NCBI RefSeq assembly: GCF_000828615.1
Contig: NZ_AP012273.1
Coordinates: 124,001 to 188,000 of the forward strand
Direction of reading: 5' to 3'
DNA: 64,000 bases
From: Thiolapillus brandeum
GTDB lineage: Bacteria; Pseudomonadota; Gammaproteobacteria; Chromatiales; Chromatiaceae
Below are positions 27,834 through 35,861 of the stretch, in pieces; the stretch's first letter is position 1, and the number at the start of each line of letters is the position of its first letter. The notes under the pieces were generated by a model, which saw only the letters and a list, made by a program, of their open reading frames with translations, did not search any database and was not told the origin of the DNA. A program made the position numbers and the translations under genes.

Positions 27834-29137
27834 TTTGCCATGATAGCTTCGATTTCTTCGATGGTCTTGGGCGCGTCCTTCGACAGGATTTCATGACCGT
27901 CCCTGGTGACCAGAATATCGTCCTCGATGCGGATGCCGATTCCCTGCCATTTCTTCGCCACCCCCTTGCTGCCCAGAGGAATATACAGACCCGGTTCGAT
28001 GGTAAGCACCATGCCGGGTTCCAGCTGCCGCCAGTGGCTGTCGATCTTGTAGTCCCCCACGTCATGTACGTCCATACCCAGCCAGTGGCCGGTGCCGTGC
28101 ATGAAGAACTTCTTGTATTTTTCGTTCCTGATCAGGGTGTTTACCTGGCCTTTGAGCAGGCCAAGCTTCACCAGGCCCCGGGTCAGGGTGCGTACGGCGG
28201 CTTTGTGTGGCGCATTGTAGGGACTGCCGGGTTTCACCTGTTTGATGGCGGCGAGCTGGGCATCCAGCACCAGCTGGTAGAGTTGGGCCTGGGGTTCGCT
28301 GAAGCGGCCGCTGACCGGGAAGCTGCGGGTGATGTCGGAGGCATACATCTCCAGTTCACAACCTGCGTCCACCAACACCAGATCACCCGACTGGAGTTTG
28401 CAGTCATTGTCCACGTAGTGCAGCACGGTGGCGTTGTCGCCGCCGCCAACGATGGGGTTGTAGGCCTGCTCCCGGGCGCCGCGTCTGGCGCATTCATGCC
28501 GAAAGTCCGCCTCCATCTGGTATTCCATCATTCCGGCCTTGCAGTCACGCATGATGCGCCTGTGTGCGGCGGCGGAGATTTTTGCCGCCTTGCGCATGAG
28601 TGCGATTTCAGAACGGGATTTGTACAAGCGCATGTCATGCAGGTAGTGATCCAGGGCGATGAATTCCTGGGGCGGATGCACGCCGCTGCGGCCCTTGCTG
28701 CGGAGTTGGCTCACCCAGTTGGACATTTGCTGATCCAGTTCCGGATTGCAGCCCATGGCATAGAAGACCCGTTCACATTGCTCCAGCATGCGCGGCAGGA
28801 TTTCATTGAGATCCGCGATGGGAAAGGAGTCGTCCGCGTCGTAGTCATTCACCGCACCTTCCTGGCCGGTGATGGGTCCGTCCCAGCGTTCCTTGTCCGG
28901 ATCCTTTTCCCGGCAGAAAAGGATGTATTCTCCCTGCTTGCGCCCGGGGATGAGTACCGCGACGGCTTCCGGTTCACCAAACCCGGTCAGGTAATAGAAG
29001 TCGCTGTCCGGGCGATAACTGTATTGCACGTCATTGTTGCGTTGTTTGGCTGCGGCGGCAGGCAGGATGGCAATGCTGTCTTTGCCCATCATGCGCATGA
29101 GCTGGCGCCGGCGGCGTTTGAATTCAGTCCTTGTCAT
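27830..29137 (-). CDS. pepP: Xaa-Pro aminopeptidase
   Basis: Cytosolic dinuclear metallopeptidase that removes the N-terminal residue before proline. The pita-bread catalytic domain shows the five ligands: Asp in VLVDAGCELE, Asp in ASDITRSFPVSG, His in HGTGHWLGMDVHD, Glu in TIEPGLYIP and Glu in GIRIEDD. The N-terminal domain has SYRPDSDFYYLTGFGEPEAV. I chose ATG 29137 (435 residues) because AGGCAGGA lies just before it and the N-terminus then aligns with E. coli PepP; ATG 29152, five codons earlier, is the alternative. Confidence 0.93.
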   Translation of the reverse strand: MTRTEFKRRRRQLMRMMGKDSIAILPAAAAKQRNNDVQYSYRPDSDFYYLTGFGEPEAVAVLIPGRKQGEYILFCREKDPDKERWDGPITGQEGAVNDYDADDSFPIADLNEILPRMLEQCERVFYAMGCNPELDQQMSNWVSQLRSKGRSGVHPPQEFIALDHYLHDMRLYKSRSEIALMRKAAKISAAAHRRIMRDCKAGMMEYQMEADFRHECARRGAREQAYNPIVGGGDNATVLHYVDNDCKLQSGDLVLVDAGCELEMYASDITRSFPVSGRFSEPQAQLYQLVLDAQLAAIKQVKPGSPYNAPHKAAVRTLTRGLVKLGLLKGQVNTLIRNEKYKKFFMHGTGHWLGMDVHDVGDYKIDSHWRQLEPGMVLTIEPGLYIPLGSKGVAKKWQGIGIRIEDDILVTRDGHEILSKDAPKTIEEIEAIMAK

Positions 29138-29660
29138 CTTGTCCTGCCTCATGCCAGATGAGTGAAGTGGCGACCCACAGATATTCTTCCAGTTGCATCA
29201 GGGCTTCTTCCGCTTCATCGTGATCACCGAACTCCTCGACGTCCATGCGGGCAATCTCGCTGAAATCCCTGAGGGCCTCACCGGCATCGCTGTTCAGCAA
29301 ATCCTGCTGCTGTTCCCCGCCCAGGCCGAAACCGTACAGAAATCCCTGAGCCCAGTCGCGCAGGGCCAGGGCGCGTTCGTTGATGGGCGCATCTTCTCCC
29401 GGCAGCATTAGGGTCAGAGGCATCTGGCCGTCCCGCAATTCGGTAGCAGTGTGTATCCACAGATTTTCAAGTTCTTCCAGGCACGCATGTACCTCGGGAC
29501 TTTCCTCGTCCATTGGGTCGCATAGCACCTGGCGCCAGTTGCGGTTCCTGGTGCAGAGCATACCGGTGAGTATGCCGTGAGTCTCTGCGGGAGAGTAGGC
29601 CAGGCCGGCAGCACCAAGCCTGTCCCACAATGTCTGGTAGTCGGGGTTGTAAGCATTCAT
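29124..29660 (-). CDS. ygfB: YgfB/YecA (UPF0149) family protein
   Basis: A 178-residue acidic, mostly helical protein of the UPF0149 family. It has the early AAGLAYSPAETHGILTGMLC and later WAQGFLYGFGLGG, both typical. It overlaps pepP and starts the ygfB-pepP-ubiH-ubiI operon. The family has been tied to metal-containing or metal-associated proteins and, in Pseudomonas, to repression of an antitermination-controlled beta-lactamase pathway. Nothing here fixes its role. Confidence 0.9.
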   Translation of the reverse strand: MNAYNPDYQTLWDRLGAAGLAYSPAETHGILTGMLCTRNRNWRQVLCDPMDEESPEVHACLEELENLWIHTATELRDGQMPLTLMLPGEDAPINERALALRDWAQGFLYGFGLGGEQQQDLLNSDAGEALRDFSEIARMDVEEFGDHDEAEEALMQLEEYLWVATSLIWHEAGQDDKD

Positions 29661-29771
29661 GGGCGAATGTTATCAGATTGGCACAGGATATTGCGTTTCC
29701 CGCCAGCAGTATTGACCCGGCAATGGCTGAGTCTCGATGAAATCCTCACCGGGTCGACAGGAACACAGCCA

Positions 29772-29800
29772 TTGACCCCGGGCCCCATGCCATCTATATT
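29772..29800 (+). promoter_or_regulatory. Sigma70-like promoter for the coiled-coil gene/zapA operon
   Basis: A -35 box TTGACC (29772-29777), a 17-nt spacer and a -10 box TATATT (29795-29800) lie directly before ATG 29811. A start site 6-8 nt after the -10 box would give a 5-prime leader of only about 3-5 nt, with no Shine-Dalgarno sequence. A 6-bp inverted repeat (ATCTAT/ATAGAT) straddles the -10 region. Confidence 0.65.
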
Positions 29801-29810
29801 TCCATAGATC

Positions 29811-30044
29811 ATGGATAAGCAGCCCGACAAGTCAGGATCCCACCAGGCCTTTGAGATTCTCGAAGAGCAGATCGTCTCGCTTATTGAAACCTGTGCCTAT
29901 CTAAAGGAAGAGAACCGTTTGCTGCGTGCTCAGCAGGAGCGCCTGCAGGAAGAACGCGCTGCCCTCATGGAGAAGAACCAGACCGCCCGCAGCCGTGTGG
30001 GCGCCATCATCACCCGTCTCAAATCCCTGGAAGCCAACACGTGA
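29811..30044 (+). CDS. Small coiled-coil protein (TIGR02449-type, ZapB-like)
   Basis: A 77-residue protein predicted to be one long coiled coil: ILEEQIVSLIETCAYLKEENRLL followed by QQERLQEERAALMEK, with heptad leucines. It ends in AIITRLKSLEAN. The same small gene sits before zapA in many gammaproteobacteria, so a cell-division or Z-ring partner role is reasonable by context. Its stop overlaps the GTG of zapA by 4 nt (GTGA). The start has no ribosome binding site and lies about 10 nt after a -10 box, suggesting leaderless translation. Confidence 0.8.
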   Translation: MDKQPDKSGSHQAFEILEEQIVSLIETCAYLKEENRLLRAQQERLQEERAALMEKNQTARSRVGAIITRLKSLEANT

Positions 30045-30355
30045 GCAAGGGAGCCAAGACCCTGTCGGTCAACATTCTGGATAAGGAATACCGCGTTGCC
30101 TGCCAGCCGGGTGAGGAAGAGGCGCTGTTGGCATCCGCCATGGAACTGGACGAACGCATGCGGGCTATTCGCCAGTCCGGCAAGATCATTGGCACCGAAC
30201 GTATTGCCGTAATGGTTGCCCTGAACATGGCTCACGAACTGCTGAACATGAACCGGGAAGGCAGCGAAGGGGATGCTTCCCTGGAACGACGTATGCGCAA
30301 TCTGCAGGATAAGGTCGAGGTTGCCCTGCATCAATTCAATCAGCTGGAACTTTAG
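30041..30355 (+). CDS. zapA: Cell division protein ZapA
   Basis: A 104-residue FtsZ-binding protein that bundles FtsZ filaments. It has the N-terminal beta region TLSVNILDKEYRVACQPGEEEALLASA, the helix LDERMRAIR and a long C-terminal coiled coil from about residue 55. It starts with GTG in a 4-nt overlap with the coiled-coil gene. It lies directly upstream of 6S RNA, as in E. coli. Confidence 0.93.
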   Translation: MSKGAKTLSVNILDKEYRVACQPGEEEALLASAMELDERMRAIRQSGKIIGTERIAVMVALNMAHELLNMNREGSEGDASLERRMRNLQDKVEVALHQFNQLEL

Positions 30356-30382
30356 GGAAAAACGGAGTAGCCTTTTAGTTGA

Positions 30383-30574
30383 AGGCATCCTCTGCGGTGT
30401 CCGTGAGCTGACTTTGTAATCCCTTGAGCCTTAGTACACTAGACAGGGGATCTGATTCTCACCGCGGTGTGCATGTCCGCCTTGAGCGGAAAGCCTGAAC
30501 GGTGACAGGGATTCCCACTTGAACCTGCCGGTTCAAGGTCTCAAGTCAGCAGCGGCACAGGCGGAGGATGCCTT
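30383..30574 (+). ncRNA. ssrS: 6S RNA
   Basis: The region between zapA and fau has the long closing stem of 6S RNA. AGGCATCCTCTGC at 30383 pairs with GCGGAGGATGCCTT at 30561-30574. A conserved interior follows: TGAGCTGACTTTGTAATCCC near 30406, and GGTCTCAAGTCAGCAGCGGCACAG near 30536. The RNA mimics an open promoter and sequesters sigma70 RNA polymerase. Length (about 190 nt) and position between zapA and fau match the gammaproteobacterial standard. Ends are approximate. Confidence 0.95.
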
Positions 30575-30580
30575 TACTTC

Positions 30581-31168
30581 ATGAACCCTTCCCTCGACCA
30601 ACGGCGGCGGATACGCGCCAGGCGGCGCAAGCTTGATCCTGCCTATCGCCGCGCTGCAGCAACAGCGGCCTGCAAGCAGTTACTCTCCCTGAATCGTTTT
30701 CAAAGCGCCCGACGTGTTGCGCTCTATCTTGCCGCAGATGGTGAACTGGATCCGCTTCCTGTTCTGCGGAAGGCATGCGCCATGGGTAAGCATTGTTACC
30801 TGCCGGTACTGCATCCCGTGCGAGAGCAAAGCCTTTGGTTCGTGCGTTGGCAACCGGGTGAAGCGCTTCATCCCAACCGCTATGGCATTGCGGAACCCCG
30901 ATGGAAACCGCAAGGCCTGGTGAAGCCCTGGGCACTGGATCTTGTGCTCATGCCGTTGGTGGCTTTCGATGAACAGGGAAATCGCATGGGCATGGGGGGC
31001 GGTTACTATGACCGGAGCTTTGCCTGGCGCTTCCATCGGCATTTTTGGAAAGGCCCCGAGCTTGTAGGTTATGCCTACGAATTGCAGAAGCTAACACGAA
31101 TAAGGGCTTCCAAGTGGGATGTTCCCATGGACGCAATTGTTACTGAAAGTACGGTATACATGGGCTGA
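30581..31168 (+). CDS. fau: 5-formyltetrahydrofolate cyclo-ligase
   Basis: ATP-dependent enzyme (195 residues) that returns 5-formyl-THF to the folate pool as 5,10-methenyl-THF. The conserved C-terminal motif is MGMGGGYYDRSFA (about residues 130-142), preceded by LVLMPLVAFDEQGNR, and the N-terminus has RRRIRARRRKLDP. It begins 7 nt after the 6S RNA end, so it is probably made from the same primary transcript, as for ssrS-ygfA in E. coli. Confidence 0.95.
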   Translation: MNPSLDQRRRIRARRRKLDPAYRRAAATAACKQLLSLNRFQSARRVALYLAADGELDPLPVLRKACAMGKHCYLPVLHPVREQSLWFVRWQPGEALHPNRYGIAEPRWKPQGLVKPWALDLVLMPLVAFDEQGNRMGMGGGYYDRSFAWRFHRHFWKGPELVGYAYELQKLTRIRASKWDVPMDAIVTESTVYMG

Positions 31169-31291
31169 AATCAATTTGTAGTATGAGTATGTCGTGTCTT
31201 GATTGCCTGCCGGGTTTGTAGAGGGACGTTGGCCGGGTTGCTGATCAGGGTTGCTTGTAGTCACTTAACCCACGGTAAATACTGGTATTTA

Positions 31292-31319
31292 TTGATGATT
31301 TGTTTATACTCGATATGAT
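31292..31319 (+). promoter_or_regulatory. Putative promoter of the histone-like gene
   Basis: A TTGATG box (31292-31297) and a TATGAT box (31314-31319) are separated by 16 nt and lie about 54 nt before the ATG at 31373. Both boxes match sigma70 consensus at four or five of six positions. Confidence 0.5.
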
Positions 31320-31372
31320 GGATGCGTAACTGGAATGCATCCCGTGTTATGTAACTGCAATTGGGGGAACTC

Positions 31373-31822
31373 ATGGCAAAGAAGACATCCAAAAAGAAGA
31401 CCGCTAAGAAGAAGGCTGCTGTCTCCAAGAAAGCCGCCAGGAAAAAGATTGTGAAGAAGGCAGCCAAGAAGAAAGTCGCCAAGAAAAAGGTTGCTAAAAA
31501 AGTGGCGAAGAAGAAGGTCGCCAAGAAAAAGGTCGTGAAGAAGACCGCAAAGAAAGTGGCGAAGAAAAAGGTCGCCAAGAAGGCAGCGAAAAAGAAAGTT
31601 GCCAAGAAAAAGGTTGTGAAAAAGGCGGCCAAGAAAAAAGTTGCCAAGAAAAAAGTTGTTAAGAAAAAGCCGGCAAAGAGAGTTGCCAGGAAGGCAGCGA
31701 AGAAAAAAGTCGCCAAGAAAAAGGTCGTAAAGAAGGCCGCCAAGAAAAAAGTTGTCAAGAAAAAGCCAACCAAGAAGGTTACGAAAAAGAAAGCCGTGAA
31801 GAAAAAGATCCGCAAGAGGTAA
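31373..31822 (+). CDS. Lysine-rich histone H1-like / AlgP-type protein
   Basis: A 149-residue protein made almost wholly of Lys, Ala and Val in degenerate repeats of the type KKVAKK, KKAAKKK and KKKVVKK. There is no other domain. The extreme positive charge implies binding to DNA or another polyanion, like eukaryotic H1 tails, AlgP of Pseudomonas and other bacterial H1-like proteins. The start at ATG 31373 has TTGGGGGAACTC ahead of it. The repeats exist at DNA level too (units near AAGAAAGTCGCC), so length variation between strains is likely. No partner gene is adjacent. Confidence 0.85.
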   Translation: MAKKTSKKKTAKKKAAVSKKAARKKIVKKAAKKKVAKKKVAKKVAKKKVAKKKVVKKTAKKVAKKKVAKKAAKKKVAKKKVVKKAAKKKVAKKKVVKKKPAKRVARKAAKKKVAKKKVVKKAAKKKVVKKKPTKKVTKKKAVKKKIRKR

Positions 31823-31847
31823 ACAGCGGTGTTTCCATAGTGCAGCA

Positions 31848-31950
31848 TTAACAGCCTGTTGAAAAATACCATTTTTTGGCAGTCTGATTGCCGCACAAGG
31901 ATGTCCGAGTTGAAAAAGCCCATGGAAGGGCTTTTTCAACATCCTGTTAA
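31848..31950. repeat. 103-bp inverted-repeat element with TTAA ends (MITE-like)
   Basis: The ends are imperfect inverted repeats of about 19 bp. The left end starts TTAACAGCCTGTTGAAAAA at 31848; the right end closes with TTTTTCAACATCCTGTTAA at 31950, with two mismatches between arms. A second hairpin is nested at the right end. The TTAA right terminus is also the duplicated target of the adjacent IS701-type element. A 42-bp relative of the right part recurs at 49067-49108. No coding sequence inside. It could be a non-autonomous mobile element or a terminator repeat. Confidence 0.6.
31909..31940. terminator. Hairpin terminator after the histone-like gene
   Basis: A perfect 13-bp stem (GTTGAAAAAGCCC at 31909-31921 with GGGCTTTTTCAAC at 31928-31940) closes a 6-nt loop. 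The T-rich 3-prime arm makes it terminator-like in both directions. It is nested in the inverted-repeat element. Confidence 0.6.
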
Positions 31951-33416
31951 TTCTACTTTGTCACATTAGACCTTGAGCATTTGAGGCGATGGATGTATCA
32001 TTAAGTTACTGTTTCATAAAGGAATATTACGATGACCTCGTAAATTCCCCAACACCCCGCTGGAAAAGGCCCTTCAGCGGCTCCCAAAGCGCCTCTGCGC
32101 CCATCTTGAGCCATTTTCGACATTTCTGTCATCTCGCACCCGCAACGTCTGTAGTGCCTTCCAGAGCTATATCCGGGGATTGTTCCAGGCCTCCCGCGGG
32201 AGTTTGTTGCGCATGAGCGAGGTGGTTGATACCGATTCTCAGGCCTTGCACCACCTGCTCACCGAAGCGGGCGTCGATTGGGACGGGCTCAGCGGCGAAG
32301 TGGCCCGCCAGGCGGATGCACTGCTTGGTGGTGACCAGGCCGCGCTGATTCTCGATGAAAGCGCCTTTGTCAAGAAAGGGAAGGCATCAGCCGGTGTGGC
32401 CCGTATGTGGAATGGCCGACTGGGCAAGGTGGACAATTCCCAGGTCGGCGTCTTCTCGGCCTTGTGCCGGAACCAACGGGTGACTCTGCTCGATAGTCGA
32501 TTGTATCTGCCCAAGACCTGGGTCGAGGATGCCCAGCGCTGCCGCCGGGCACATATTCCGGAAGAGGCCCGGCAGCTGCGGAGCAAGTGTGATTTGGCGC
32601 TGGAACTGGTCGATACGGCCCGCCAACACAGCGTCCGATTCGGTTATGTGGCCGTTGATGGGGGTTACGGCAAGGATCCGGTCTTTCTCCGCCGTCTCGC
32701 GGCGCGCTCATTGTGCTTTGTGGCCGATGTCCACAAGGATCAGCGCATTTGGCTGGAAGATCCTGCGCCCTGCCAACCCGTCACAAGCGGTCGTGGACGT
32801 CCGGCAAAAAAACGGCGCACCGACCGGCCTTCGCTGACCGTGGCCGAATGGGCGGCACGACAACCGGCAAGTGCCTGGAAGGTGGTCAAACTGCGCCAGG
32901 GTGAGAAAGGCACATTGAAGGCGGAATATCTGCATGCCCGCGTATGGGTATGGGACGGCAAGGAAGAGACCGCCCGCCATTGGCATCTGCTGGTCCGCCG
33001 CGAATGCGGCGCCGGCACGCCGTCGCACTATGTGCTCTCCAACGCCGATGCAGACGCCTCCACGACCCGTTTGGCGCGGATGCAGGGTTGCCGTTTCTTC
33101 ATCGAACATGCTTTCCGGGAAGCCAAGAGTGAGTTGGCCATGGCGGACTATCAGGTACGCCGTTGGGATGCCTGGCATCGCCACATGGCCCTGGTTAGGA
33201 TCGCCATGCTGTTTCTGCTCAAGGAGCGTCTGGCAATACAGGATGATGTACCCATGCTCTCACTGGCTGACTTGGTATTGGCGATCGATCAGCTGTTGCC
33301 GAGACCAGAACCTACGCCCGAGCGTATTGCCCGTATCATTCAGCAGCGACACCGACGAAGGCAAAAGGCCCTCGAATCCTGCCTGCGACGGGAGCTGGAA
33401 ATATGACAAAGTAGAA
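31951..33416 (+). mobile_element. IS701-family insertion sequence (1466 bp)
   Basis: The element is bounded by 13-bp perfect terminal inverted repeats, TTCTACTTTGTCA at 31951-31963 and TGACAAAGTAGAA at 33404-33416. They are flanked by TTAA on both sides (31947-31950 and 33417-33420), a 4-bp target duplication as expected for IS701 elements. Inside is one transposase gene whose stop TGA is part of the right repeat. It has inserted into the right TTAA terminus of the 103-bp inverted-repeat element. Intact ends and duplication point to a fairly recent insertion. Confidence 0.92.
31989..33406 (+). pseudogene. IS701-family transposase, frameshifted near the N-terminus
   Basis: The catalytic part (from about 32180) has the IS701-type DDE motif: LILDESAFVKKGKASAGVARMWNGRLGKVDNSQVGV carries the first Asp in a KKG context (residues quoted in parts), then YVAVDGGYGKDPVF with the second Asp and FFIEHAFREAKSELAM with the Glu. 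Upstream codons in the same frame read QRLPKRLCAHLEPF and SYIRGLFQASRGSLL without a start codon and reach a TGA near 32032. The ATG 31989 frame gives MDVSLSYCFIKEYYDDLVN and then loses similarity. Joining the two near 32040-32060 needs loss of one base (a -1 step), so the gene is probably broken, unless programmed frameshifting occurs. Confidence 0.8.
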
Positions 33417-33568
33417 TTAAGCTGCGGTAGTTTTGCAGGCTGTTTTTTACGGGCTGGCTTCCCAGTCCAAAACAAGGCACTGATGTCTTCTTGGGTCAGC
33501 AGTACAGGGATGTACTGCTGTTGCTTCCCTTATCGGTATATCCCTTTCCGGTCTTGCTTGCGAAGGTA

Positions 33569-35095
33569 TCAACCTGCCCCGGCAAAAAGCTGATAGGCGG
33601 GATTGCCGGTCTCTTCATGGTATCGGTATCCCAGTTCCCTGAGGTAGTCACGGAACTCACCAGCCTCCGCTTTATTGAGTTGTACTCCCACCAGAACCCT
33701 GCCGTAGGCAGCGCCGTGGTTGCGGTAATGGAACAGGCTTATGTTCCAGCCCCGGGTCAACCCGGATAGAAAATCCAGCAAGGCGCCAGGGCGCTCCGGA
33801 AAGACAAAACGATACAATCGTTCATTCTTTACCTGAGGCGCATGACCACCCACCATATAGCGGATATGTAACTTGGCGGTTTCATTATCGGTGAGGTCTG
33901 TGACGCCAAAACCTCTCCCTTGCAGGCGTTCGATGATGTTGTCGCGTTCCTCACTTCCATCTGACAACTCAATGCCGCAGAATACATGGGCGCGCTTGTC
34001 ATCGAAGTAGCGGTAGTTGAACTCGGTGACATTGCGCTTGCCCAATAGCCGGCAGAAGCTCAGAAAACTACCTGGGCGCTCTGGAATTTCCACGGCAAAC
34101 AGGGCTTCACGTTGCTCCCCCAGTTCTGCCCGCTCGGATACATGGCGCAGGCGATCGAAGTTGATATTGGCGCCACTGAGTACGGATATCAGACTGCCGG
34201 GCTTGTTGCGATTCTTTTTCTTCTGCAGGTACTTCTTGATACCGGCAATACCCAGGGCGCCTGCCGGTTCTGCGACACTGCGGGTATCGTCGTAAATGTC
34301 CTTGATGGCGGCGCAGATTTCATCCGTGGTGACCAGCACCACTTCATCCACGAGATCTCTGGCCAGCTTGAAGGTTTCTTTTCCTATCTGGCGTACGGCC
34401 ACCCCATCAGCGAACAGCCCGATTTGCTTCAGGCTCACCCGCCGCCCAGCCTGCAGGGCGTGATGTAGAGTAGGAGTATCTTCCGGTTCCACGCCAATGA
34501 TTTTAATCTCGGGGCGAACCCTTTTTATGTAGGCTGCCATGCCTGCGATAAGACCACCGCCGCCTACGGGGATGAACACTGCCTCAATGGGTTCTTCGTG
34601 CTGACGCAGCACCTCTGTGGCAACAGTGCCCTGGCCGGCGATGACGTCCGGGTCGTCGAAAGGGTGTACGAAGGTGAGTCCTTTCTCTTTCACCAGGGTT
34701 CGGGCATGCTCGTAGGCATCATCGTAGGAATCACCGTGCAGGATGATCTTTGCCCCCAGGTTACGTACCGTTTGTACCTTGATGGGCGGTGTGGTGGTGG
34801 GCATGACAATGAGGGCAGGCACACCCAGGCGTTTTCCGGCCAGAGCGACTCCCTGGGCATGGTTGCCGGCAGAAGCGGCGATCACGCCCTGGCGTTTTTT
34901 CTTTTCCGGCAGGTTGTATATCTTGTTGTAGGCGCCGCGTAATTTGAAAGAAAAAACGCTTTGCATGTCCTCGCGTTTGAGCCAGATGGGCGTGCCAAGA
35001 CGGGCCGAGAGGCGGGATGCAAAATCCAGGGGGGTTTCCCTTGCCACGTCATAGACTCGGGCGCGGAGAATTTTCTCCAGGTAACTGCGGGACAT
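33569..35095 (-). CDS. ilvA: Threonine dehydratase, biosynthetic
   Basis: PLP enzyme (508 residues) that deaminates threonine to 2-oxobutanoate for isoleucine synthesis. The PLP lysine is in [15 protein letters not shown] (about residues 46-60), the phosphate-binding loop is VGGGGLIAG, and [11 protein letters not shown] is conserved. The C-terminal third has two ACT-like regulatory domains (from about 325 and 420), as in the feedback-inhibited E. coli IlvA. It faces the IS across a 150-base gap that holds no other gene. Confidence 0.96.
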   Translation of the reverse strand: MSRSYLEKILRARVYDVARETPLDFASRLSARLGTPIWLKREDMQSVFSFKLRGAYNKIYNLPEKKKRQGVIAASAGNHAQGVALAGKRLGVPALIVMPTTTPPIKVQTVRNLGAKIILHGDSYDDAYEHARTLVKEKGLTFVHPFDDPDVIAGQGTVATEVLRQHEEPIEAVFIPVGGGGLIAGMAAYIKRVRPEIKIIGVEPEDTPTLHHALQAGRRVSLKQIGLFADGVAVRQIGKETFKLARDLVDEVVLVTTDEICAAIKDIYDDTRSVAEPAGALGIAGIKKYLQKKKNRNKPGSLISVLSGANINFDRLRHVSERAELGEQREALFAVEIPERPGSFLSFCRLLGKRNVTEFNYRYFDDKRAHVFCGIELSDGSEERDNIIERLQGRGFGVTDLTDNETAKLHIRYMVGGHAPQVKNERLYRFVFPERPGALLDFLSGLTRGWNISLFHYRNHGAAYGRVLVGVQLNKAEAGEFRDYLRELGYRYHEETGNPAYQLFAGAG

Positions 35096-35174
35096 GGGGT
35101 ACTACCTGTTCAATGGCGTTTTGTTCATGGTAATGGTAATTTATCAGAGTTTGCTGATAAGGAGAAAAGAAACC

Positions 35175-35837
35175 ATGAATCAAGACGAATTGAAGCGCCA
35201 GGCAGCGCAAGCCGCGCTGGAATATCTTCCCGACAGCGGCGTACTGGGCATAGGCACCGGCTCCACTGTCAATCACTTCATCGATTTTCTGGCGGATGTG
35301 AAAAACCGCTTTGAGGGCGCGGTGTCCAGTTCCGAGGCCTCCACTGAAAGGCTCAAGGCCATCGGTATGCAGGTATTCGATCTGAATGCCGTGGGTGAGT
35401 TGGAGATCTATGTGGATGGTGCCGACGAATCCAATCATTCCCTGCACCTGATCAAGGGTGGCGGTGGTGCCTTGACACGGGAGAAAATCATTGCGGCGGC
35501 GAGCAAGAAATTTGTCTGTATTGCTGATGAAAGCAAGCTGGTGCATGTCATGGGCAAGTTTCCCCTGCCCGTGGAGGTGATTCCCATGGCCCGCAGTTAT
35601 GTAGCGCGGGAGCTGGTGAAGTTGGGTGGCACTCCTGTGTGGCGGGAGAATTTCATTACCGACAACGGCAATATCATTCTTGATGTGCAGAACCTGGAGA
35701 TCATGGAGCCGGTGAAGCTGGAAACGCAGATCAACCAGATTGCCGGGGTGGTGACCGTGGGAATCTTTGGTCACCGGCCGGCGGATGTCCTGATACTGGG
35801 GTCTGAATCCGGCCCGAAAACCATTCTTCCGGAATAG
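35175..35837 (+). CDS. rpiA: Ribose-5-phosphate isomerase A
   Basis: Interconverts ribose 5-phosphate and ribulose 5-phosphate (pentose phosphate or Calvin pathways). The start ATG 35175 has AAGGAG 9 nt upstream and gives 220 residues, the usual RpiA length; the frame extends upstream only into the ilvA promoter region. Motifs: [22 protein letters not shown] (catalytic Asp), [12 protein letters not shown] with the catalytic lysine/glutamate, and ADESKLV. It is divergent from ilvA. Confidence 0.97.
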   Translation: MNQDELKRQAAQAALEYLPDSGVLGIGTGSTVNHFIDFLADVKNRFEGAVSSSEASTERLKAIGMQVFDLNAVGELEIYVDGADESNHSLHLIKGGGGALTREKIIAAASKKFVCIADESKLVHVMGKFPLPVEVIPMARSYVARELVKLGGTPVWRENFITDNGNIILDVQNLEIMEPVKLETQINQIAGVVTVGIFGHRPADVLILGSESGPKTILPE

Positions 35838-35861
35838 TCTTCCCGGAGTGTACCGCCGCAA

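Noticed and set aside
31400-31810. A CRISPR-like or tandem repeat array
   Set aside because: The repeats are in-frame lysine/alanine codons without spacers of constant length; they belong to the histone-like gene.
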